Made by a program: the position numbers and the translations under genes
Assembly: GCF_033878955.1 (NCBI RefSeq)
Contig: NZ_CP138858.1
Span: 3,809,001 to 3,873,000, forward strand
DNA: 64,000 nt
Source of the DNA: Coraliomargarita algicola
GTDB taxonomy: Bacteria > Verrucomicrobiota > Verrucomicrobiia > Opitutales > Coraliomargaritaceae
Reading direction: 5' to 3'
In this document: in pieces, positions 26,571 to 34,962 of the stretch
Numbering within the stretch: the first letter of the stretch is position 1
How the letters are laid out: each line of letters opens with the position of its first letter
Notes under the pieces: model-generated
Seen by the model: only the letters and a program-made list of their open reading frames with translations
Told to the model about the DNA's origin: nothing
The model's database searches: none

Positions 26571-29500
26571 TAAAGGCGGTTATTTTTGATCTCGATGGAG
26601 TCATCGTATCTACGGATGAGTATCACTACTTGGCTTGGAAGCAATTGGCTGATGAGAAAGGCTATTCTTTTACCCGCCAAGATAATGAGCGCTTACGTGG
26701 TGTCAGCCGAATGGAGTCACTGGAGCTTATTTTGCGTGATGCGAGTCAGCGCTACAGTCAGGCTGAAAAGTTAGCCATGGCTGAGACTAAGAATGTGATC
26801 TATCGGCAATTGCTGTCGAAGCTACAGGCGGATGCTGTCCTGCCCGGCGTGTTGGATTGTCTGGTCGATTTGAAGGCGCGAGGCGTCAAAGTAGCGATTG
26901 GGTCATCCAGTAAGAATGCTGCCTATATTTTGCAGGCAATTGGTTTAGATCGGACCTTTGATACGGTCGTGGATGGCACTTGTATCACACGTTCGAAGCC
27001 AGACCCTGAAGTCTTTTCTCAGGCCGCTCAGCAGTTGGGCATGGCGCCTGAGTCATGCTTGGTGGTGGAAGATGCGGCAGCTGGAATTGAGGCCGCACTC
27101 GCCGCTGGCATGGCGGTGTTGGCGGTTGGCACTGCTGCCGATGATCCACGTGCTCATTTAGCGGTGAGTAATCTTTCGCAGATAACGACGGAGTCGATGT
27201 TACAGTTGCAGCTTCCTTCTGTAGCGGCAGATGCTGCGCTTATTCGTAGTAAAATAGTGGATACATATGTTGAAAATATGTTAGCGGAGCTTAGTCTGGA
27301 AGAGAAGATTTCACTTTGTCATGCTGGCAGTAAATTTGCGACCAACCCTGTCGCGCGCCTAAATATTCCAGCCTTTGTAATGTCGGACGGACCGCATGGG
27401 GTTCGGCATGAAATTAGTTCAACACGTTGGGAGCCTGCGGGCTGGGACAATGATCACTCAACCTACCTGCCCTGTGGGACTGCGCAGGCTTCTACCTGGA
27501 ATCGCGAACTGATGGCCCGTTGCGGTGCGGTCTTGGGGGCCGAGGCGAGGCACCGGGAGAAGGATGTCATTCTCGGGCCCGGGATTAATTTGATTCGAAC
27601 TCCGTTGTGTGGACGCAATTTTGAATATTACAGTGAAGATCCCTTTTTGACCGCTGAACTGGTGGTTCCTGCAGTTCGGGCGATACAAGCTCAGGATGTG
27701 GCTGCTTGTGTGAAGCACTTCGCGGCGAATAATCAGGAATGGAATCGCTTTGAGACAGACGTCGAAATGGATGAACAGGTCCTGCGGGAATTGTACCTGC
27801 CAGGCTTTGAGGCAGCAGTTAAAGAGGCCGGTGTGGCCACGGTGATGGGGGCTTATAACCAGTTTCGTGGACAGTGTTGCTGTCACAACGACTTTCTGGT
27901 GAATGGTATTCTTAAAGATGAGTGGGGCTTTCAGGGAGCTTTCATCAGTGACTGGGCGGGAGCCCAGAATACGGAGGAGTCCGTGCGTGGTGGTCTGGAC
28001 GTTGAAATGGGAACGGATCGGCCCTTTGAAGACTATTACTTGGCCAAGGAGTTTTTGGCAGGCATCCGATCTGGGAAATATGCTGTATCGGAATTGGACG
28101 ACAAAGTTCGTCGAGTATTGCGGGTCATGTATCTTGTGGGCGCAATGGATCCGAAGCGGAGTCCAGGCGCACGAAATACCAGAGCGCATCAACTGACTGC
28201 ACTCGAGGCGGCGCGCGAAGCGATCGTATTGCTGAAGAACGAAGCGTCGCTGCTTCCACTGCGTGCTGCATCGATTCGCAAGCTCGCTGTGATCGGTGAG
28301 AACGCCGTCGTGAAGCATGCCTCGGGAGGCAATAGCTCTGCGGTGAAGACGCTCTATGAAATTTCGCCTCTTGAAGGTATTCAAAAGCTGTTGGGCGACT
28401 CCGTCGAGGTGATGTATGCTCCGGGCTATCCGAGTGAATCGAATGGTTTGGCTCCGATTCCTACGGAACTTTTATACACCGCTGATTCAGGCTCTGGAGT
28501 GAAAGGGTGGAAAGCCTTTTATCATAATGGGCGCAGCTTTGAGGGGGTGGCGACTTTTGAATACGCGGAGAATGCGGCTTACGAAAGTTTGCATGATCAA
28601 TTGCCAGCAGCTGTGCACGCTCAGAATTTCAGTGTGATTTGGGAGACGGAATTGACTGCCCCAGAGCGGGGGATGTATGAATTCGGTTTCATTACTGATG
28701 GACTGGTTGAGCTCTTGTTGAATGGGGAAACGGTGTGCCAGACTGATTGTGATGCGCATCGTCATGTGGCAAATCACGAGTTGTTTCTGGAGGCTGGTGA
28801 AGTGCTCTCGATTCGTTTATGCTTTGCTATGAGTGATAATGCGACCTACGTGAAATTTGGCTGGCAACGTCCGGTCCTCGCAGGGGTGGATGCGAATGGA
28901 AGCTCTGCGCATGACGCAGCCCTGCGTATTGCCAAAGAAGCCGATACGGTGATCTTTGTCGGCGGGCTATCACACATGCAGGATATTGAAGGACGTGACC
29001 GCAAGGACATGAAACTGCCCGATGGCCAGGATGCTTTGATTGAGGCACTGTTGAATGTCGTGCCGGATCTGGTGCTTTGCTTCATTAGCGGTTCTGCGCT
29101 TGAAATGCCATGGGCTGCGCGTGCGAAGTCGATCCTGTGGACATCGTATGCCGGGATGGAAGGTGGGCACGCTTTTGCGGAAGTGCTCTTCGGTGTCAGC
29201 AATCCTAGTGGTAAATTACCCTTCACCTTTCCGAATAATTTGGAAGAGCTGGCAGTGCACCAAGACCCAGAGCGCTATCAAGCCGATTGCAGTCGCTACA
29301 GCGAGGGCATGCGGGTGGGCTATCGAGATTATACTAGCCAGGGAAAGCAGGCCCTCTTTGCTTTCGGGCATGGCCTCTCTTACAGCTCTTTCGATTTGAG
29401 TGATTTGCAGCAAGAGGCTTTAGAAGGTTCTGATGTAATTCTGCTCAGTGTGAGTGTCGCGAATACGGGGCAGTGTGAGGGCAAGGAAGTGATTCAACTC

Positions 29501-29752
29501 TACGTCGAAGGCCGTTGCAGACAGCATCCTCCCGGAATGCTAGAGCTAAGAGGCTTTGAGAAAGTAAGCCTTAAGGCCGGTGAAAGTCAGCGTGTCTATT
29601 TCCGACTAGCGCCCGCTCAACTCGCGTATTACTCGGTTTCAGAAAGCAAATGGGTCAATCATGATCAAGGCTACCGCGTCTGGATCGGCACCTCATCTCA
29701 GTCATTGCCGCTCTCGTGTGAGGTCCAGTCGAAACAAGCTCTTTTGCTATAG
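26567..29752 (+). CDS. Beta-phosphoglucomutase fused to a GH3 beta-glucosidase with PA14 insert
   Basis: A 1061-residue fusion from the ATG that overlaps the GH65 stop (ATGA at 26567-26570). Residues 1 to ~215 are a HAD-type beta-phosphoglucomutase: FDLDGVIVSTDEYHYLAW with Asp8 and Asp10, RLRGVSRMESLE, GSSSKNAAYIL, RSKPDPEVF and VVEDAAAGIEAA. After a short linker, ~235-1061 is a family GH3 enzyme: PAFVMSDGPHGVR, KHFAANNQEWNR, nucleophile Asp462 in AFISDWAGAQ, a PA14 insertion at ~634-768, acid/base candidate Glu808 in DIEGRDRKDMKLP, and a FN3-like C-terminus. No signal peptide, so cytoplasmic. Fits conversion of beta-Glc-1-P from GH65 to Glc-6-P and release of glucose from beta-glucosides. 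I know of each half as a separate family; this order in one chain is unusual. Confidence 0.92.
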   Translation: MIKAVIFDLDGVIVSTDEYHYLAWKQLADEKGYSFTRQDNERLRGVSRMESLELILRDASQRYSQAEKLAMAETKNVIYRQLLSKLQADAVLPGVLDCLVDLKARGVKVAIGSSSKNAAYILQAIGLDRTFDTVVDGTCITRSKPDPEVFSQAAQQLGMAPESCLVVEDAAAGIEAALAAGMAVLAVGTAADDPRAHLAVSNLSQITTESMLQLQLPSVAADAALIRSKIVDTYVENMLAELSLEEKISLCHAGSKFATNPVARLNIPAFVMSDGPHGVRHEISSTRWEPAGWDNDHSTYLPCGTAQASTWNRELMARCGAVLGAEARHREKDVILGPGINLIRTPLCGRNFEYYSEDPFLTAELVVPAVRAIQAQDVAACVKHFAANNQEWNRFETDVEMDEQVLRELYLPGFEAAVKEAGVATVMGAYNQFRGQCCCHNDFLVNGILKDEWGFQGAFISDWAGAQNTEESVRGGLDVEMGTDRPFEDYYLAKEFLAGIRSGKYAVSELDDKVRRVLRVMYLVGAMDPKRSPGARNTRAHQLTALEAAREAIVLLKNEASLLPLRAASIRKLAVIGENAVVKHASGGNSSAVKTLYEISPLEGIQKLLGDSVEVMYAPGYPSESNGLAPIPTELLYTADSGSGVKGWKAFYHNGRSFEGVATFEYAENAAYESLHDQLPAAVHAQNFSVIWETELTAPERGMYEFGFITDGLVELLLNGETVCQTDCDAHRHVANHELFLEAGEVLSIRLCFAMSDNATYVKFGWQRPVLAGVDANGSSAHDAALRIAKEADTVIFVGGLSHMQDIEGRDRKDMKLPDGQDALIEALLNVVPDLVLCFISGSALEMPWAARAKSILWTSYAGMEGGHAFAEVLFGVSNPSGKLPFTFPNNLEELAVHQDPERYQADCSRYSEGMRVGYRDYTSQGKQALFAFGHGLSYSSFDLSDLQQEALEGSDVILLSVSVANTGQCEGKEVIQLYVEGRCRQHPPGMLELRGFEKVSLKAGESQRVYFRLAPAQLAYYSVSESKWVNHDQGYRVWIGTSSQSLPLSCEVQSKQALLL

Positions 29753-29800
29753 CGGCCGCGAATGAATTTCTATCTACCCAAACATCATACCCACACCCCT

Positions 29801-32800
29801 ATGTTAAATAAAGCTCCATTGTCTATCGCTCACACACGCAGTTCCTTTACGCGATCAATATTTGTATTCGGATTTGTGTTACTTTATATGTGCGCTGCTT
29901 CGCTAGCGGCTCAATCGTTGTCGATACTGAGTGGAAATCAATTTTCGTCGACTGAAGATTTTCAGAAATATGGTGGCTACGAGTATTATGCTAGTCCCAG
30001 AGCTGGGGTGAGTTACGTCTACGGAGATCAGGTGTATACCGGAGGCGATGAGATGACAAACGATGCGTCGAAGACCAAGCTTTCGTCGGGAAAAGTGAGC
30101 AGTGTCGATGCTGATCAGATGCTGTATGTGGGGAATACTTCTGGAGTTACCGTATTTACTGTTACCTACGATCTAAGATCTGTGTGCGCAGTGGATCGGG
30201 TTGATGTCTGGGCCTTGTGTGGACTCGATACGCAAATTAAGAAGCTTACGTTTTCAATTAGTGAAGATGGATCGAACTATACAAATGTTGGAACGATATT
30301 ACCAGAGTATCCATCTGGAGACAGCGTGATGCAGATACAGCAGGATTTGAGCACACCGCAACATGGACGCTATGTGAAGATTCTGGTCGAAGAGCAATCT
30401 TTGGATTATACCGGAGATTGGTCGTATCGGGTCTCACTCGGTGAGGTTGTGATTCTCGGGTCAACACTCTCTATTGAGCCCGATCCGGAAGACCCTCCCT
30501 TAGGGCCTCGGGGAGTCTTAAGTGGTAATGTATTTGCATCTAATGCGGATGCCCAGAGCTATGGAAGTCTCGAGTATTTCAGCAGCCCGCGAACCGGAGT
30601 GAGCTATAGTTATGAGGATGCGGTTTATACAGGTGGGGGTGAGCTTGTGCAGGACCCGTATCATGCGATATTAAACTCTGGCTGCGTCGAAAGTACTGAT
30701 GCATCGGAGATGCTTTACTTGGGGGATACTTCTGGGGTGACTCAAATCGCTGTGGTCTATGATCTGGGAGTCGAGTGTGAGGTGGATACTGTCGATGCTT
30801 GGGTCTTTTGCGGTGCGGGCACGCAGATCAAGAAGGTCACCTCGTACATTAGTTCCAATGGTCAGTCCTATGCCTCAATGGATTCATCTATTGTGGCATA
30901 TCCGAATGGTGATGGCATGGTTCAGGTTTCACAGAGCCCTGATGAGCCAATGACGGGGCGCTATGTCAAAGTGGTCATCGAGGAGCGGTCTCTGGACTAT
31001 CTTGGAGATTGGTCTTACACCGCTTCGATAGGAGAGATTGTAGTTATCGGTCGCGCGCCAGATGTATATGGGCCAGTTTTTCTTTTGAGTGATAATGCGC
31101 TGCGCGCCACGGGTAGCTATAATACCTCGATGTTACAGATCGATACGGGAGCCAGTTATCAATGGATGACCCAGGAACCTTTTGCGACGGATAGTAGTCT
31201 GATTGCCAGCGACGAAGACGACGCGAATGACGCTGTGGGGGGACAACCTGATTTGACAGATGGCTCGGATATTCAGACTGATGCTTCAATGGTGTGTAGT
31301 AGTGCAACAGGCCTGCCGGGGACGTATGCTGCGGTTCGCTTTGACTTGAAAGACGTTTATGAGATTAGTGAAATTGATGTGTGGACGCTGGCTGATTCCA
31401 ACAGTTATATGGATGGTTACGAAGTGCTGCTTAGTAACGATGGGAGTCATTACACTTCACTCGGATTTACTGTGAATGCAAACCCGCGCAATTCCGATGC
31501 AATTGTCAATACGTGGACAGGAGGGGTGATTGGGCAGAATGCACGCTACGTTAAAATCGTTCTGCATAATGCCAATGATTCACAACAATTGACGGTTGGG
31601 GAAATCGCGATTTGGGGCACGCGTCCCTATGATGTTACTTTGCCTGTGAATGCGGTTCCAGAGCAGGTGACTGTTCAGGCCAGCTTGAAAAATTATAGTA
31701 AGCTTTTCCTCGATTGGTCGGATTACAACCATGTGGTCAATGATGTGAATCAATATAAAGTTTATATCGAAACGCAGGACTTCAGGACCGTGTCTGGACT
31801 GAGCCCCGTTATTGCATTAAGCACTGGCTCTAAAGGACAGATTGGTAAAGTCGCGAGCTACTTTGCATTGGAGCCGGAGACTACCTATTATATTGCCGTT
31901 TCGCCAATCTCGATTGGTGGAATTGAGCGAGAGGATGTGACTCCGTTGATTCTCGTCACGCCCGGTGTGATGGATACGACAGGCAAAATGAAGCATTTGT
32001 TTAACATTAATGACCCTGCATATGGTGCCGGCCAGTATACACAACATGCCGACGAGTGGAGCAATATGTTGATGAAGGCTGATCTGTTGAAAGAGCTGGA
32101 GCATATACAAAAGAACCGCTGGTTTAATCATGATAATGTTGTGATGGATCAATACGGTCGTCGAGATTTTGCATTTCATCTGTTTTATAACGATCCGAGT
32201 AAGCTCAGTTTTGATAACAGTTGGGGTGTGTGGTCCTTTTCCAGTTATAATGAGCCGGATCTGGCGAATCGTGATGTTAATGTTGTGAGAGCTACATTAA
32301 GTTCCAATTATTCTGCTTTAAAAGCGGCGGACAGTCGAAACATCCTGTTTGAACCGGCTCTCGGAGACACCAATACCGCGGGTTTGAGCTGGTTGGAGGA
32401 TCTATACAATTCAGATGGGCAAAACGGGGCAGAGCTACGAACTTACTTTGATGTCATGGATGTGCACGCCTATTGTAAGTATGCGGATCCTTATCCCGCT
32501 GGCTTGACGCATGGGGTGCCTGAAGCGCTGATTGGGAAGATTGATGCACTGCGGACACTTATGGCCAGTCATGGCGACGGCAATAAGCCTATCGTGTTTA
32601 CAGAGCTTGGCTGGAGCACGTATACGGGCGGGGCTTATTTGAAAGCCGTAGATAAGCCGACACAGCGCAATTATCTCGTTCGCTCGCATGTTATTTCAGC
32701 GGCCAAAGATATTAAAGCCATTTGGTGGCACAATTTTCAAGACAACGGAACGAGTGCGGGGAGTATTGAACATCAGTTTGGAATCATCGACTGGTATGGG

Positions 32801-33133
32801 AAGCCGAAGCCCGCATATTACGGGTATTATATCATGTCTAAAGTTCTGGCCGAAGCGGTCTATGATGATGTGTTGAATGGGGTCAATCATCCCAATTATG
32901 GTTATCAGTTTCGAGACGAGGCCGCAGGTGTGTATATTACCGCATTGTGGGCAGCCGACGAGGTCAATCGCGTCGCCAGCCTTTCTACTTCAGATTCGGG
33001 ACTCAAAGTTGTAGGTGTCGATGGTAGTTTTACATACGTTCAAGCGCATGCTGGGCTTGCCGACGTCGCTCTTTCAGGGGCGCCTGTTTTTATCTATTCC
33101 ACGAGCCCCCTGTTCCTCTATGCAGTTAATTAG
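29801..33133 (+). CDS. Secreted clan GH-A-like hydrolase with three discoidin domains
   Basis: About 1110 residues from the ATG at 29801, giving signal peptide SIFVFGFVLLYMCAASLAAQ; an earlier in-frame ATG at 29762 would add 13 residues. Three discoidin-like modules follow (nt ~29925-30465, 30510-31055, 31075-31625); the first two are clear duplicates (both have SPR.GVSY, GDTSGVT/GNTSGVT, RYVK, SLDY.GDWSY). Then an FN3-like linker and a TIM-barrel-like region with Glu818 in SSYNEPDLA and Glu935 in IVFTELGWS as acid/base and nucleophile candidates, plus VMDVHAYCKY. It is a paralogue of the product at 16055-19234. Last gene of the plus-strand operon, 48 bp after the GH3 fusion. Exact CAZy family unresolved. 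Confidence 0.82.
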   Translation: MLNKAPLSIAHTRSSFTRSIFVFGFVLLYMCAASLAAQSLSILSGNQFSSTEDFQKYGGYEYYASPRAGVSYVYGDQVYTGGDEMTNDASKTKLSSGKVSSVDADQMLYVGNTSGVTVFTVTYDLRSVCAVDRVDVWALCGLDTQIKKLTFSISEDGSNYTNVGTILPEYPSGDSVMQIQQDLSTPQHGRYVKILVEEQSLDYTGDWSYRVSLGEVVILGSTLSIEPDPEDPPLGPRGVLSGNVFASNADAQSYGSLEYFSSPRTGVSYSYEDAVYTGGGELVQDPYHAILNSGCVESTDASEMLYLGDTSGVTQIAVVYDLGVECEVDTVDAWVFCGAGTQIKKVTSYISSNGQSYASMDSSIVAYPNGDGMVQVSQSPDEPMTGRYVKVVIEERSLDYLGDWSYTASIGEIVVIGRAPDVYGPVFLLSDNALRATGSYNTSMLQIDTGASYQWMTQEPFATDSSLIASDEDDANDAVGGQPDLTDGSDIQTDASMVCSSATGLPGTYAAVRFDLKDVYEISEIDVWTLADSNSYMDGYEVLLSNDGSHYTSLGFTVNANPRNSDAIVNTWTGGVIGQNARYVKIVLHNANDSQQLTVGEIAIWGTRPYDVTLPVNAVPEQVTVQASLKNYSKLFLDWSDYNHVVNDVNQYKVYIETQDFRTVSGLSPVIALSTGSKGQIGKVASYFALEPETTYYIAVSPISIGGIEREDVTPLILVTPGVMDTTGKMKHLFNINDPAYGAGQYTQHADEWSNMLMKADLLKELEHIQKNRWFNHDNVVMDQYGRRDFAFHLFYNDPSKLSFDNSWGVWSFSSYNEPDLANRDVNVVRATLSSNYSALKAADSRNILFEPALGDTNTAGLSWLEDLYNSDGQNGAELRTYFDVMDVHAYCKYADPYPAGLTHGVPEALIGKIDALRTLMASHGDGNKPIVFTELGWSTYTGGAYLKAVDKPTQRNYLVRSHVISAAKDIKAIWWHNFQDNGTSAGSIEHQFGIIDWYGKPKPAYYGYYIMSKVLAEAVYDDVLNGVNHPNYGYQFRDEAAGVYITALWAADEVNRVASLSTSDSGLKVVGVDGSFTYVQAHAGLADVALSGAPVFIYSTSPLFLYAVN

Positions 33134-33171
33134 AGCTATTTTTCGTTGCAGTTATGTAATACTTATCTGAA

Positions 33172-33183
33172 TGTTACGAAAGA
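33172..33183 (+). promoter_or_regulatory. LacI-type operator-like site before lacI
   Basis: TGTTACGAAAGA sits 30 bp upstream of the regulator's ATG and is followed by an inverted repeat AAAGAAA-TG-TTTCTTT (33179-33194). It fits autoregulation by the adjacent LacI-family protein. The 80 bp between the hydrolase stop and lacI hold nothing else I can identify. Confidence 0.5.
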
Positions 33184-33213
33184 AATGTTTCTTTGTTTCA
33201 TTTTAACTCATTC

Positions 33214-34230
33214 ATGAATATTCGATCCATCGCAAAAGAATCCGGCTTGTCAGTGGCTACTGTCTCGCGAGTGCTGAATAATGAAAGTGGGGTGAGTGAT
33301 GAGGCACGGCAGAAGGCGTTGAAAGTCATTGAGCGCTCTGGTTACAAGCCGCGGAACTATTCGCAGCGTAGAGGCACACGCATCGCGATTGTCGTCGAAG
33401 CGGGCGCGCCTTCCTTCGATAGTTTCTATTCTTTGGTGTTCACTGGCATCTCTCGATACGCGTGGGAGTGTGGATTTGAGGCAACTTTAGTCTATTATTC
33501 GCCAGATCATGAAAGAAACTCGGGTGGTGAACTGGTTGATTTGCTACGCAAGAAGCGTTGCAATGGGGCTGTGCTGATCGCGCCCATCAGTGAGAGTGAA
33601 GGGCAGAATTTGATCGATGCCCGAATACCCTCGGTGCTTGTGGCTCATCGTTTGAGTTTAGATGGTATCGGCTACATCGATTGTAATAACTTTCAAGGTG
33701 CTAGTGACCTGACCGAATACTTACTACATCTGGGGCATCGCAAGATCGGCTATCTGTGTGGCAATCTGGAGAATGGGAACAATAGTGACCGTCTGAATGG
33801 GTATCTGAAGGCGATGGAAAGTGTCGGCGTCGAGGTGGATGATGGCTGGATGATTGAACATCATCCGACGGATGTGACCGAACAGGCCGGATACGATCAA
33901 GCGCTCTTCTTGTTGGAGCGTTATCCGGATATTACGGCGATTTTTGCCAACAATGACTCGATGGCCTATGGTGCCGTGACCGCGTGTATGGAAACGGGCT
34001 TACGGGTTCCAGAAGATATTTCCGTGGTCGGTTATGACGATTATCTATCCAGCCGATACTATAACCCGTCACTCACCACGATGCGGCAGCCATTGATGGA
34101 AATGGGAGCGTCTGCAGCCCGATGGGTTGACGAGAAGTTGAAGAATAAAATCAGCGATTTGCCGCATCGCGTTTTCCGCGGTGAGCTAATTGTGCGAAAA
34201 TCCTGCGCACTCCCTAGGGCTGACTCATAA
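33214..34230 (+). CDS. LacI-family transcriptional regulator
   Basis: A 338-residue LacI/GalR-type repressor. The N-terminal helix-turn-helix with hinge is textbook: IRSIAKESGLSVATVSRVLNNESGVSDEARQKAL, then ERSGYKPRNYSQRRG, followed by a periplasmic-binding-protein-like effector domain ending with IFANNDSMAYGAV, PEDISVVGYDD, LTTMRQP. I chose the ATG at 33214 over a TTG at 33193 because the HTH starts right after it. It follows the sugar operon and is preceded by a putative operator; the same palindrome lies near four transcription units of the island, so it is the likely local regulator. The effector is probably a mono- or disaccharide from the pathway. Its stop overlaps the convergent gene by 6 bp. 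Confidence 0.93.
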   Translation: MNIRSIAKESGLSVATVSRVLNNESGVSDEARQKALKVIERSGYKPRNYSQRRGTRIAIVVEAGAPSFDSFYSLVFTGISRYAWECGFEATLVYYSPDHERNSGGELVDLLRKKRCNGAVLIAPISESEGQNLIDARIPSVLVAHRLSLDGIGYIDCNNFQGASDLTEYLLHLGHRKIGYLCGNLENGNNSDRLNGYLKAMESVGVEVDDGWMIEHHPTDVTEQAGYDQALFLLERYPDITAIFANNDSMAYGAVTACMETGLRVPEDISVVGYDDYLSSRYYNPSLTTMRQPLMEMGASAARWVDEKLKNKISDLPHRVFRGELIVRKSCALPRADS

Positions 34231-34962
34231 CGATTGCACTGTCTTTGATGCCTCAAACCGGAGGCCTCTTTCTACAAACTTACGCATCTGAACACTGCTC
34301 TGGTCATTGGGGGCGGGGAGGACGAAGACCGAAGCTCGGCTTTGATTGTCGAATCTCCAGGTGGACCGATAGACCACACGTGCGGCTTCCTTGCCCTGTT
34401 GTGCGAGTTGCACCTTGACCATCTTGTTTTGGTCGGCGAGCTCATCTTGTTTGATGACAACCGTTTCATTCGGAGCGATCGCTTGGATGATCGGTTGATC
34501 TCCCAGGGCAAATACGATATCGAGTCCCGAGTAATTGAAAATGCGGCAACTGTTAGTTGGGAAGCTTTCCTGTGAGAAGTCGTGAATGAGAATTTCAAAT
34601 TGCTCTTTCGACTTTGGTAGAAAAATCATCAGACTGTGTTTCATTGTGGGATCTAATTTAGCGATGCCGTTTGGAAGTGGGCGCTCTTCCGGAGGCAGGG
34701 TGAGCGATTCTTTATTTGTATAAAAACGAATGATCGGTACACCCTGGTAGTCAATTGGCATACTGAAGCCACCGCTGTAAGCCTTCAGTTCCTGAACTTC
34801 GCCACCATTTATGTAGTAGAGTCCTTTGATTGGATGCTGCCACGCTAAGGTTGTTAGCTCGAGACGTACATCGCTGGGCATTTCCTGCTCGGATGCCGAT
34901 AGGCTCGCGGCTAAAAGAAGCATGACTGCACAGCGGTGGAGAAGGGTTCTGTAATTACTCAT
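34225..34962 (-). CDS. Secreted protein of unknown function, partner of the PilX-like protein
   Basis: A 245-residue protein with a signal peptide (LLHRCAVMLLLAASLSAS) and no family I recognise. The mature part is beta-rich, with segments such as GGFSMPIDYQGVPIIRFY and IFNYSGLDIVFALGD. The start codon overlaps the stop of the upstream PilX-like gene by 4 bp, so the two are translated together and likely work together. Orphan small secreted partners next to PilX-like giants are seen in Verrucomicrobiota, but I cannot name this one. It converges with lacI. Confidence 0.6.
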   Translation of the reverse strand: MSNYRTLLHRCAVMLLLAASLSASEQEMPSDVRLELTTLAWQHPIKGLYYINGGEVQELKAYSGGFSMPIDYQGVPIIRFYTNKESLTLPPEERPLPNGIAKLDPTMKHSLMIFLPKSKEQFEILIHDFSQESFPTNSCRIFNYSGLDIVFALGDQPIIQAIAPNETVVIKQDELADQNKMVKVQLAQQGKEAARVVYRSTWRFDNQSRASVFVLPAPNDQSSVQMRKFVERGLRFEASKTVQSL

